Shown: positions 1 to 6,135, counted from the stretch's first letter. The stretch: DNA of 11,519 nucleotides from Hyphomicrobiales bacterium (GCA_027031305.1 JALVRJ010000304.1:1-11519), one strand, 5' to 3'. A program made the numbers and translations. The notes: generated from the sequence alone by a model not told the origin.

Positions 1-1388
1 ACGGCTACGGCCCCAGCGTGAAGGCCGTTGATGAACTGGCCTCCGCCGGCGCCGGCCTGTTGGTCACGCTCGACTGCGGCGCCATGGCCCACGACGTCTT
101 GGAGCACGCTGCCGCGCGGGGCCTGCACACTCTCGTGGTGGACCATCACCAGATGGGCACCGCGCTGCCGCGCGCGCACGCGGTCGTCAACCCCAATCGC
201 GCCGATGACGATTCGGGCCTCGGGCACCTGTGCGCCGGCGGGTTGACCTTCATGCTGCTGGCGGCAACCGCGCGCCGGCTGCACCGCCTCGGGCACGTGC
301 CGGAACGTCCGGACGTGCTGGGCTACCTGGACCTCGTGGCGCTGGCCACGGTGTGCGACGTCATGCCGCTCAGGGGCCTCAATCGCGCCTTTGTCCGCCA
401 GGGGCTGCACGTGCTCGCCCGCCGCCACCGCCCGGGGCTGGCCGCCCTCATGGACGTGGCCCGCGCCGGCCGTCAGCCGGACGCCTACACGCTGGGCTTC
501 ATCCTTGGCCCGCGCATCAACGCCGCCGGGCGCGTCGGCCACGCGCGGCGGGCCTTCGACCTGTTGCGTGCCCGCGACATGGCCACCGCACAACGCCTGG
601 CGGCCCACCTGGAGCGCCTCAATCGCGAACGCCAGGAGCTGGAGGCCACCGTGCTGGAACAGGCCATGGCCCAGGCCGGGCACCAGCTGGAAAAACGGGG
701 CAGGGGCGTCATCCTCGTGCATGGCGAGGACTGGCATCCGGGCGTGCTGGGCCTGGTGGCGGCACGCCTGAAGGAGCGCTTCAACCTGCCCGCCATCGCC
801 CTTGGCGTGGATACCACCACCGGCGAGGCCAGCGGTTCGGCCCGCTCCATCGGGGGCGTCGACATCGGCCGCGCCATCGCCCGCGCCGTGGCCAAGGGCG
901 TGTTGAGCAAGGGCGGCGGCCATGCCATGGCCGCCGGCATGGCCCTGCCGGCGGCGAACATCGGCGCGTTCCACGATTTCATGAATACCGCGCTGGCCGC
1001 CGAACTCGCCGCCGTGCCGGAATTTCCACATCTGAAGGTGGACGCCGTGCTCACCGCCTCCGGCGCCACCCGCGCGCTGCTGGAAGGCATCGAGGCCGCC
1101 GGCCCCTTCGGCGCCGGCAATCCGGCCCCCGTCTTCGCCTTCGCCGCCCACCGCGTGCAGTGGGTGGACGTGGTTGGCCAGAAGCATTTGCGCTGCACCC
1201 TGAAGGCGGGCGACGGCGCCACGCTGCGCGCCATCGCCTTTCGCTCCGTCGACACGCCCTTGGGCGAGGCCCTGCTGAATGCCCGCGAGGGCCGGCTGTG
1301 GCATGTCGCCGGCCGCCTGCAACGAGACGACTACAATGGCCGCGACGGCGTGCAACTGCACATCGCCGACATTGCGCCTCACGCATGA
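1..1388 (+). CDS. recJ: RecJ single-stranded-DNA-specific exonuclease, 3' part
   Basis: This is the C-terminal part of RecJ, a 5'-3' single-strand DNA exonuclease that acts in the cytoplasm in recombinational and mismatch repair. The reading frame is open at the left edge (first full codon at base 3, reading GYGPSVKAVDEL), so about 130-140 residues, including the first Asp-rich metal motif, lie outside the window. This estimate assumes the usual alphaproteobacterial length of about 600 residues. Visible DHH-phosphoesterase motifs are TLDCG (about bases 66-80) and the signature VVDHH with DHH at 141-149. The DHHA1 domain carries GGGHAMAAG at about 912-938, the glycine/histidine-rich nucleic-acid-binding motif. 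A C-terminal OB-like region follows (about 1020-1380). The frame ends in TGA at 1386. A GTG at 18 is in frame but is internal to the conserved core, so it is not the start. The identification is secure. Confidence 0.96.
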   Translation, partial: GYGPSVKAVDELASAGAGLLVTLDCGAMAHDVLEHAAARGLHTLVVDHHQMGTALPRAHAVVNPNRADDDSGLGHLCAGGLTFMLLAATARRLHRLGHVPERPDVLGYLDLVALATVCDVMPLRGLNRAFVRQGLHVLARRHRPGLAALMDVARAGRQPDAYTLGFILGPRINAAGRVGHARRAFDLLRARDMATAQRLAAHLERLNRERQELEATVLEQAMAQAGHQLEKRGRGVILVHGEDWHPGVLGLVAARLKERFNLPAIALGVDTTTGEASGSARSIGGVDIGRAIARAVAKGVLSKGGGHAMAAGMALPAANIGAFHDFMNTALAAELAAVPEFPHLKVDAVLTASGATRALLEGIEAAGPFGAGNPAPVFAFAAHRVQWVDVVGQKHLRCTLKAGDGATLRAIAFRSVDTPLGEALLNAREGRLWHVAGRLQRDDYNGRDGVQLHIADIAPHA

Positions 1389-1429
1389 CGGTTGGCGCCT
1401 CGGCGCATGGCCACTTCCGGCAAAGGCTC

Positions 1430-1458
1430 TTGCCAGCCTCGGCAAAGCTCACTATACA
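1430..1458 (+). promoter_or_regulatory. Probable sigma70-type promoter for tRNA-Glu
   Basis: TTGCCA (1430-1435) and TATACA (1453-1458) are separated by exactly 17 bases; each differs from the consensus hexamer at one or two positions. A transcription start near 1465 would give a leader of about 68 nt before the mature tRNA at 1533. The site lies in the 144-base gap after recJ, where no protein gene is visible. A short GGCAA/TTGCC inverted repeat (1419-1434) overlaps the -35 box but has no U-tract, so I do not call it a terminator. Confidence 0.6.
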
Positions 1459-1532
1459 GGGCGCGCAAATCGCCGCGCATGTCGGGCGCGCCGGTCCGGC
1501 CTTCATGGCGGGCGATTTCGCATTTCTGGCCC

Positions 1533-1607
1533 GCGCCCTTCGTCTATCGGCTAGGACGCCAGCCTTTCACGCTGGAAAGAGGGGTTCGATTCCCCTAGGG
1601 CGCGCCA
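1533..1607 (+). tRNA. tRNA-Glu (anticodon TTC)
   Basis: A full cloverleaf can be drawn. The 7-bp acceptor stem GCGCCCT (1533-1539) pairs perfectly with AGGGCGC (1597-1603), followed by discriminator G and an encoded CCA (1605-1607). The anticodon stem CCAGC/GCTGG (1559-1563/1571-1575) closes the loop CTTTCAC, giving anticodon TTC at 1566-1568, which reads GAA and GAG. The T arm is AGGGG-TTCGATT-CCCCT (1580-1596). The D arm contains the usual tRNA-Glu pattern CGTCTA...GGCTAGGAC. The gene stands alone after recJ, with its own likely promoter at 1430-1458. Confidence 0.97.
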
Positions 1608-1608
1608 C

Positions 1609-2292
1609 TCACTTCCGCTCCAGCCGCGGCACGGCCGGTTCGATGATGCCCAGCTCCTCAAGCCGCTTGTCCAGGTAAGTGGAGCACAGGTTGGCCAGCT
1701 CCTCCACCTTGCCCTCGAAGAAATGATTCGCCCCGGGCATGATTTCCAGCGTCAGGGTGATGCCCTTTTGCGTCTTGATTTTCTTCACCATGTTCTCCAC
1801 CACGTCCGGCGGGGTCACCTTGTCCAGCTCGCCATGCACGATTAGCCCGGAGGTGGGGCAGGGCGCCAGGAACGAGAAATCGTAATGCCGCGCCAGCGGC
1901 GCGATGGTCAGGAATCCCTGCACCTCCGGTCGGCGCATCAGCAGTTGCATGGAAATCCACGAGCCGAACGACACCCCCGCCAGCCAGCAGGTGCGCGCCT
2001 CCGGCACACGGGCTTGCAACCAGTCCAGCGCCGCCGCCGCGTCCGCCAGCTCTCCCGCGCCGTTGTCGAAAAAGCCCTGCGAGCGCCCCACGCCGCGAAA
2101 GTTGAACCGCAACACCGCGAAGCCCTTGCGCGCGAACATGTGATACAGCGCGTGCGGAATGGGGTTGTTCATGGTGCCGCCGAACATGGGGTGCCCATGC
2201 ATGACGAGCGCGATGGGCGCGTTGGGTTCCTCCGCCGGATGATATCGCGCTTCGATGCGGCCAGCCTGGCCGGTGATGATGACTTCGGGCAT
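1609..2292 (-). CDS. Alpha/beta hydrolase family protein
   Basis: This is a 227-residue cytoplasmic alpha/beta hydrolase of the compact prokaryotic dienelactone-hydrolase-like type (COG2945-like). No signal peptide is seen. The fold markers are in order: MHGHPMFGG (residues 31-39, oxyanion region), FNFRGVGRSQG (63-73), nucleophile elbow GVSFGS with Ser108 (GxSxG), likely acid Asp157 in HGELDKVTPP, and catalytic His190 in GANHFFEG. The triad is intact, so it is probably an active esterase or hydrolase; the substrate cannot be read from the sequence. The ATG at 2290-2292 is preceded by an AGGGAAG stretch about 11 bases upstream. It is transcribed towards tRNA-Glu and its stop lies one base beyond the tRNA CCA end, leaving no room for a separate terminator. 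Confidence 0.9.
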   Translation of the reverse strand: MPEVIITGQAGRIEARYHPAEEPNAPIALVMHGHPMFGGTMNNPIPHALYHMFARKGFAVLRFNFRGVGRSQGFFDNGAGELADAAAALDWLQARVPEARTCWLAGVSFGSWISMQLLMRRPEVQGFLTIAPLARHYDFSFLAPCPTSGLIVHGELDKVTPPDVVENMVKKIKTQKGITLTLEIMPGANHFFEGKVEELANLCSTYLDKRLEELGIIEPAVPRLERK

Positions 2293-2401
2293 GGTCTGGA
2301 AATCTTCCCTGTCGGTTGATCGGTGATTGCGACGAATGTCCGTTTACAGGCCCCACTTCGCCCGGCCCGCGCGCGGGCATGTCGGAAATTCGCTCAGCCC
2401 A

Positions 2402-2430
2402 GATATAGGTGTGCGCCGCGAAAAGCGCAA
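2402..2430 (-). promoter_or_regulatory. Probable promoter for the alpha/beta hydrolase gene
   Basis: Read on the minus strand, TTGCGC (2430-2425) and TATATC (2407-2402) are spaced by 17 bases. A start near 2395 would leave a leader of about 100 nt before the ATG at 2292. That leader would contain a perfect 14-bp GC palindrome (GCCCGCGCGCGGGC, 2365-2378), which could fold or bind a protein. The -10 is good and the -35 is partial. Confidence 0.45.
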
Positions 2431-2492
2431 TTCCCGAGCCGCCTTGCCCACGGCGTGGAACGGCCAAGGGCCGGCCTCAAGTGAATTTCATT

Positions 2493-2520
2493 TTGTTCCA
2501 TGCCCTCGCGGGGTTATGGT
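2493..2520 (+). promoter_or_regulatory. Weak candidate promoter for the LprI-like gene
   Basis: TTGTTC (2493-2498) and TATGGT (2515-2520) are 16 bases apart on the plus strand, about 50 bases before the ATG at 2570. Each box matches consensus only partly. The surrounding stretch (2481-2498) is locally AT-rich in a GC-rich background, which supports a promoter here. The rest of the 2293-2569 intergenic region shows no further gene. Confidence 0.3.
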
Positions 2521-2569
2521 GCGCCCGGGAAGCGAGGCGTCAGCCACAGCAGAGCACGGGAGAGCATTC

Positions 2570-2965
2570 ATGCGTATCGGGAATCGCCTGTCGACCGCCA
2601 CCGTTGCCGTGGCGCTGCTGGCGGGCCTGTCCGCGTCGGGCGCGGCCTTGTCGGCGGAAGCGACACAAAAGGAGCAGGCGGCGGAGGAAGTCTACAAGAT
2701 CATCTGCGCAAAACCCGCCGACATCACCCAGAAGATGTTGTGCGAACATCAGGATTTGCGCCAACTGGACAGGGAAATCCGCCAGCAGCTGGATCGCCTC
2801 ATGTCCGCCATCCCGGAAGATGACGAGCGCCAGCGCGGGCAATTGAAATACAGCCAGGAACGCTTCGCCCACGTGCGCCGCCTCTGTCAGGGCAACCTCA
2901 AGTGTCTCAGGCGCATCTACAAGGCCCGCTTGAAGACTCTCAAGGAATGGAAAACGACGGAATAG
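2570..2965 (+). CDS. Secreted LprI/DUF1311-like protein
   Basis: This is a 131-residue exported protein. The N-terminus is a typical Sec signal peptide: MRIGNR, then a hydrophobic stretch (about residues 9-25), then an AxA-type site near Ala29 (ALSA/EA). The mature part is charged and helical and has four cysteines: Cys46, Cys58, Cys106 and Cys112. The pattern CEHQDLRQLDREIRQQLDRLM...QERFAHVRRLCQGNLKCLRRIYKARLKTL matches the LprI/DUF1311 layout, C..Ld..l...y..L...Q..W...R..C.....Cl...Y..R...L. Some family members act as lysozyme inhibitors; a periplasmic role is inferred and not shown. The frame is open back to 2327, but ATG 2570 is chosen because GGGAGAG lies 5-11 bases upstream and the signal peptide begins there. 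It appears to be a single-gene unit ended by the hairpin at 3042-3063. Confidence 0.8.
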   Translation: MRIGNRLSTATVAVALLAGLSASGAALSAEATQKEQAAEEVYKIICAKPADITQKMLCEHQDLRQLDREIRQQLDRLMSAIPEDDERQRGQLKYSQERFAHVRRLCQGNLKCLRRIYKARLKTLKEWKTTE

Positions 2966-3041
2966 CCTCCCAAGGGAGCCATGAACCCCGCCGCTTCGAC
3001 GCGCGAAGGAAACAAGTCGGCAACGGCCCCGCATCGTCCGT

Positions 3042-3063
3042 GGCGCGAAGGGCGCGCCTTTTT
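3042..3063 (+). terminator. Intrinsic terminator after the LprI-like gene
   Basis: The stem GGCGCG (3042-3047) pairs with CGCGCC (3053-3058) around the loop AAGGG, followed directly by TTTTT (3059-3063). This is a compact, GC-rich, Rho-independent terminator on the plus strand. It sits only 30 bases before argC, so an argC promoter would have to overlap it, or argC would depend on read-through. Confidence 0.75.
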
Positions 3064-3093
3064 ATGCTCGCTTGAAAATGGAGAATAACGAAC

Positions 3094-4149
3094 ATGGCGG
3101 ACAGCAAGATCAGGGTCGCGGTGGTGGGCGCTTCCGGCTACACGGGGGCCGACGCCATCCGCCTGGCGGCCAGGCATCCCGGCATCGAGATCGTGGCGCT
3201 CACCGCCAATACCCACGCCGGCAAGCCCGTGGCGCACGTGTGGCCCCACCTGGCCGGAATTGACCTGCCCGACCTGGTGACCAACGACGAGGTGGACTGG
3301 AGCACGGTGGACGCCGCCTTCGTCGGCCTGCCGCATGGCACGGCGCAGGACGTGATCCTGTCCATTCCGGAGCACGTGAAGATCATCGACATCTCCGCCG
3401 ACTTCCGCCTGAAGGACGCGCGGACCTACGAACGCTGGTATGGCCGCGAGCACGCAGCACCCGAGCTGCTGGCCGAGGCCGCCTATGGCCTCACCGAACA
3501 CAATCGCGAGGATATCCGCAAGGCGCGCCTGGTCGCCTGTCCGGGGTGCTATCCCACCGCCACGCTGCTGGCCCTGCTGCCGCTTGTGAAGGCCGGGCTG
3601 ATCGCGCTGGACGATCTCATCATCGACGCCAAGTCCGGCGTTTCCGGCGCCGGCAGGGGGCTGAAGCTGAACACCCTGTTCTGCGAGGCCGGCGAGGGGC
3701 TTTCGCCTTATGGCGTCGCCAGCCACCGCCACGCCCCGGAGATCGAGCAGGAACTGGCCCGCGCCGCCGGCAGGGAACCGGCGGACGTGGTGGTGAACTT
3801 CACTCCCCATCTGGTGCCCATGAGCCGCGGCGAGCTGATCACCGCCCACGTGAAACTGGCCGGGGGAGCCACGGTGGAAGATTGCGAGACAGCGCTGCGC
3901 CGGGCCTACGAAGGCGAGCCTTTCATCCGTTTCGCGCCGCAAGGCATGTTGCCCGCCACCCAGCATGTGCGCGGCTCCAATGATTGTGTGCTCGCCGTGC
4001 GCGCCGACCGCATTCCCGGACGCGCCATCATCATCGCCGCCATCGACAACCTGGTGAAGGGCTCCTCCGGCCAGGCGCTTCAGAACTTCAACCTCATGTT
4101 CGGCTTCGACGAAACCACGGCGCTGCGTCAGTTGCCGCTATTCCCGTGA
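3094..4149 (+). CDS. argC: N-acetyl-gamma-glutamyl-phosphate reductase
   Basis: ArgC catalyses the NADPH-dependent reduction of N-acetylglutamyl phosphate to N-acetylglutamate semialdehyde in arginine biosynthesis, in the cytoplasm. The 351 residues match the long (type 1) family. The N-terminal Rossmann motif is VVGASGYTGAD (10-20). The catalytic cysteine is Cys152 in VACPGCYPTATL. The active-site His region is ASHRHAPEIEQEL (209-221). The C-terminal NADP-binding motif VKGSSGQALQNFN spans 321-333. The ATG is preceded by GGAG (3080-3083) with 10 bases between. The next gene starts inside its stop codon, so the two are probably co-translated. No other arginine gene is in the window. Confidence 0.97.
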   Translation: MADSKIRVAVVGASGYTGADAIRLAARHPGIEIVALTANTHAGKPVAHVWPHLAGIDLPDLVTNDEVDWSTVDAAFVGLPHGTAQDVILSIPEHVKIIDISADFRLKDARTYERWYGREHAAPELLAEAAYGLTEHNREDIRKARLVACPGCYPTATLLALLPLVKAGLIALDDLIIDAKSGVSGAGRGLKLNTLFCEAGEGLSPYGVASHRHAPEIEQELARAAGREPADVVVNFTPHLVPMSRGELITAHVKLAGGATVEDCETALRRAYEGEPFIRFAPQGMLPATQHVRGSNDCVLAVRADRIPGRAIIIAAIDNLVKGSSGQALQNFNLMFGFDETTALRQLPLFP

Positions 4150-4673
4150 TGCCGAAAGCCGCCGTGAACGTCGCCGAAAATATCAGCGGCCGGCGCATCC
4201 TCGTCAGCCGATGCCTACTGGGCGAACCGGTGCGCTACGATGGACGGGAGAAGCCTCTCGGCCATCACCTGTTACGGGAATGGGAAGAACGCGGCTTGCT
4301 GGTGCCGGCTTGCCCGGAGCTCCTGGGCGGCCTCGGCGTGCCGCGCGCACCGGCGCAAATCGTCGGCGGTTCGGGCGAGGACGTATTGGCCGGACGCGCG
4401 CGGGTCATCACCAAGCACGGCGAGGATGTCACGCCAGCCTTCGTTCGCGGCGCCGAGGCCGCCCGCGCGCTGGCGGAGGAACATGGCTGCGCCTTTGCCC
4501 TGCTGAAGGAGAAAAGCCCCTCCTGCGGCGTGCGGCGGATTTACGATGGTACTTTTTCCAACGCGCTCCGGCCCGGGCGCGGGGTGGCCGCGGCAATGTT
4601 GCGGGCGGCGGGTCTGCGTGTTTTTTCCGAGGAGGAACTCGACCACCTGGCGGCGCTGCTGAGCGCGGCGTGA
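4149..4673 (+). CDS. DUF523 family protein, TudS-like (possible Fe-S desulfidase)
   Basis: This is a 174-residue DUF523 protein. Conserved blocks are ILVSRCLLGEPVRYDG (17-32), VPACPELLGGLGVPRAP (52-68) and LLKEKSPSCGVRRIYDG (118-134). The three family cysteines are Cys22, Cys55 and Cys126; Cys114 is extra. In characterised members (TudS, thiouracil desulfidase) three conserved cysteines hold a [4Fe-4S] cluster that removes sulfur from thiouracil. Assigning that activity here is an inference from family membership. The DUF1722 domain fused to it in YbgA-type proteins is absent. The start ATG shares its A with the argC TGA (TGATG), pointing to translational coupling. The frame is open further upstream inside argC, but that part is not conserved. 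It is convergent with the nuclease gene, 8 bases away. Confidence 0.85.
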   Translation: MPKAAVNVAENISGRRILVSRCLLGEPVRYDGREKPLGHHLLREWEERGLLVPACPELLGGLGVPRAPAQIVGGSGEDVLAGRARVITKHGEDVTPAFVRGAEAARALAEEHGCAFALLKEKSPSCGVRRIYDGTFSNALRPGRGVAAAMLRAAGLRVFSEEELDHLAALLSAA

Positions 4674-4681
4674 AGGACGGC

Positions 4682-5371
4682 TCAATGCCGTTTTTTCATC
4701 CTGCGCCAAAGGGACGGCGGCACGAAACGCCCGGCCCATAGCCCACGGCGCGCCAGCCGCGCGGCGCGTTCGTCGGAAACGTAACGCCGCGAGTAACGCA
4801 CGAAAGCCACCGCCCAGCCGTCACGCACCATGCGCTGGCCGATGTCCATCCCGCCCACCCGGCAGGTGGCCACCATGCGCCCATAACGGTCGGTGGTGAC
4901 CCTGCGGCACCGAACACGCCCGTTGCCCACCAGGTTGCGCAGGTGCTCCCGGGCCCGCTCGCCACACTCGTAACGCCTTCCGAAGCGGTTTTGGCATGTT
5001 TGAAAAAGTTCAGGCGCATCAATGCCATGCAGGCGGACATTAACGCCGTTTATGCGGATGGAATCACCATCCACCACCCGTGCCCGGCCGCGCACCACGC
5101 TGGCGCCGCGCGCCCGCTTGGCCGAGGGCTTGCGCACCGGCGGGCGCGGTTTGCCGGAATGCGCGAAGATGATGCCGGAGATGTTGTCCAGCAGCTCGCC
5201 GAGGCCCGCCCCGCGGGCCAGCGACGTAAACAGGCCTAGATAGGCCGATGCCGCGATCGACGCGCTCAGCAACAGCGACAGGGCGCGAAATCGCCAGTCG
5301 GACACAATATCGCGCCACGGCGACGAACGCCGCTTCTTTCGCTTCCTGCCATGAAAAGGGAAGATCCCCAT
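4682..5371 (-). CDS. Membrane-anchored thermonuclease (SNase-like) family protein
   Basis: This is a 229-residue protein with a very basic N-terminus (GRKRKKRR, 8-15), one hydrophobic segment (about 29-50), a Pro/Lys/Arg linker (72-96) and a staphylococcal-nuclease-like domain (about 95-216). The active-site set is intact: VVDGDS with Asp103 (SNase Asp21), RLHGIDAPE with Arg113, Asp118 and Glu121 (Arg35, Asp40, Glu43), and DRYGR with Arg165 (Arg87). Spacing inside RLHGIDAPE equals that of SNase. An active Ca2+-dependent nuclease is therefore likely. The N-terminal charge suggests an inner-membrane anchor with the nuclease domain in the periplasm, which is inferred. Cysteines 126, 136, 155 and 170 could form disulfides there. 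The chosen ATG has a weak GAAAGG three bases upstream. The promoter region is unusual (see the palindrome at 5448-5470). Confidence 0.88.
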   Translation of the reverse strand: MGIFPFHGRKRKKRRSSPWRDIVSDWRFRALSLLLSASIAASAYLGLFTSLARGAGLGELLDNISGIIFAHSGKPRPPVRKPSAKRARGASVVRGRARVVDGDSIRINGVNVRLHGIDAPELFQTCQNRFGRRYECGERAREHLRNLVGNGRVRCRRVTTDRYGRMVATCRVGGMDIGQRMVRDGWAVAFVRYSRRYVSDERAARLARRGLWAGRFVPPSLWRRMKKRH

Positions 5372-5412
5372 GGGCCTTTCGAATCACCGCGCCAACACAC
5401 CTTGCGGGCAAC

Positions 5413-5418
5413 AGTATA
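5413..5418 (-). promoter_or_regulatory. Candidate -10 box of the nuclease gene
   Basis: On the minus strand this reads TATACT, matching the -10 consensus at five of six positions, 42 bases before the ATG at 5371. The hexamer 17 bases further upstream reads ACGTCT and is a very poor -35. A good -10 with a poor -35 suggests help from an activator; the palindrome at 5448-5470 lies just upstream of the -35 position. Confidence 0.5.
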
Positions 5419-5447
5419 GGCCGAACGCGCGGGGCAGACGTTAATTG

Positions 5448-5470
5448 GTAATTTGCGGCGCGCAAATTAC
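5448..5470. promoter_or_regulatory. Perfect 10+3+10 palindrome, probable operator
   Basis: The halves GTAATTTGCG (5448-5457) and CGCAAATTAC (5461-5470) are exact reverse complements separated by GCG. The arms are AT-rich in a GC-rich genome, and there is no U-tract, so a dimeric regulator site is more likely than a terminator. Relative to the -10 at 5413-5418 it would sit at about -42 to -65 of the nuclease promoter, the usual place for an activator. I do not recognise it as a known box (it is not the alphaproteobacterial LexA direct repeat). Confidence 0.6.
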
Positions 5471-5499
5471 ACCAGAATGCATAAAGAGCCACGCAGAAG

Positions 5500-5555
5500 C
5501 CCCACGCCCCCACCCAACCCCCAAATTATGAAAAACAAGGGCTTGGGTGGGGGCG
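5500..5555. repeat. 13-bp inverted repeat with overlapping G-quadruplex motif
   Basis: CGCCCCCACCCAA (5505-5517) and TTGGGTGGGGGCG (5543-5555) are perfect reverse complements. Three more pairs are possible (CCC 5518-5520 with GGG 5539-5541, one bulged C). On the minus strand the left arm reads as four G-runs, G5-TT-G3-T-G5-CGT-G4 (5522-5500), which fits the standard quadruplex rule. It follows bamE in the direction of bamE transcription, but no U-run follows on the minus strand, so it is not a standard terminator. C-rich palindromes of this style occur as dispersed repeats in some alphaproteobacteria; whether this one is repeated cannot be seen here. Confidence 0.6.
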
Positions 5556-5593
5556 CGGACGGTTTTACCGGTCAGTCTTTACGCAACCTGGTA

Positions 5594-6049
5594 TTACTTG
5601 TAGCGAGAGAACAGGCTGGCCAGGATGCCCATCTCGCGGCCGGCGACGGGGGTCTTGCGGTCGTTGATGTTGACGATCTGTCCGTCTTCCAGCCCATAGA
5701 TGGCGAAGCTCTTCACCAGCCCGTTGCGGTCGAAGCGAATGGCCAGCACCCTCCGGTCCACTTCCTTCGGCTTCAGGAATGCCGTCTGCTTCGTGGTGCT
5801 GGAGATGTAATAATAACTGTCGTTCAGTGATTCGATGGTGGCCGTGGTCGACGGCGAACCAAGTAGCGCCTCCACTTCCGCCCGGCTCATGCCCTCGCGC
5901 AACTGCTCCAGGTCACCCTTGCGCGGCAGGTAGCCATGATGCAGCACCGTCGGTTGGCACGCGGCCAGCAGCATCGTGCCGCCCAGCGCGCCCATCAGCC
6001 CCAGCAGCCGCCGCCGGGTGGGCCGATTTACCCGTGGACAAGAGGACAT
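5594..6049 (-). CDS. bamE: BamE (SmpA/OmlA) outer-membrane lipoprotein
   Basis: BamE is a small lipoprotein of the BAM complex, which inserts beta-barrel proteins into the outer membrane. The 151-residue product starts with a lipoprotein signal: TRRRLLGLMGALGGTMLLAAC, with lipobox LAAC and lipidated Cys31. The SmpA/OmlA domain follows (GYLPRKGDLEQLREGMSRAEVEALLGSPS, about 39-67), then the beta strands SYYYISS, VLAIRFDRNGLV and ILASLFSRYK at the end. ATG 6047-6049 is chosen because the signal peptide starts there; the frame is open far upstream without meaning. AGGGAG (6067-6062) is the likely ribosome binding site, 12 bases from the ATG. The signal contains an Arg-Arg-Arg stretch resembling, but not clearly matching, a Tat motif. 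It is divergent from the bc1 chaperone gene. Confidence 0.92.
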   Translation of the reverse strand: MSSCPRVNRPTRRRLLGLMGALGGTMLLAACQPTVLHHGYLPRKGDLEQLREGMSRAEVEALLGSPSTTATIESLNDSYYYISSTTKQTAFLKPKEVDRRVLAIRFDRNGLVKSFAIYGLEDGQIVNINDRKTPVAGREMGILASLFSRYK

Positions 6050-6076
6050 TTGCGCGCCACGCTCCCTTTTGGGTGC

Positions 6077-6096
6077 CCCGCGCGGAAACGCGCGGG
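6077..6096. other. Perfect 8-bp hairpin with GAAA tetraloop between bamE and the bc1 chaperone gene
   Basis: CCCGCGCG (6077-6084) pairs exactly with CGCGCGGG (6089-6096), enclosing GAAA on the plus strand, a stable GNRA tetraloop. On the minus strand it would fall in the bamE leader, about 27 bases before the start. On the plus strand it ends 3 bases before an in-frame ATG at 6100 and would hinder initiation there, which is one reason to prefer 6136 as the chaperone start. No U-tract follows, so it is not a terminator. Confidence 0.5.
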
Positions 6097-6135
6097 CGAA
6101 TGCGAACCGACAACCTTGAAAGACTGTATGCGCCA

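Noticed and set aside
230..1678. A 482-codon plus-strand frame overlapping recJ and the tRNA
   Set aside because: It lies in another frame of recJ, is extremely Arg/Pro-rich, and runs through the tRNA gene; it is a shadow of recJ.
2917..3966. A 349-codon minus-strand frame opposite argC
   Set aside because: argC is unambiguous on the plus strand. This frame has no conserved motif and crosses the terminator and the end of the LprI-like gene.
5436..5454. A CtrA-type site around TTAATTGGTAATT
   Set aside because: Only one TTAAC-like half is present and the second half does not fit TTAA-N7-TTAA; the bases are better explained by the perfect palindrome at 5448-5470.
5500..5555. A CRISPR-like or terminator reading of the C-rich inverted repeat
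   Set aside because: It has a single pair of arms with no repeated unit-spacer pattern, and no U-tract follows on the minus strand.
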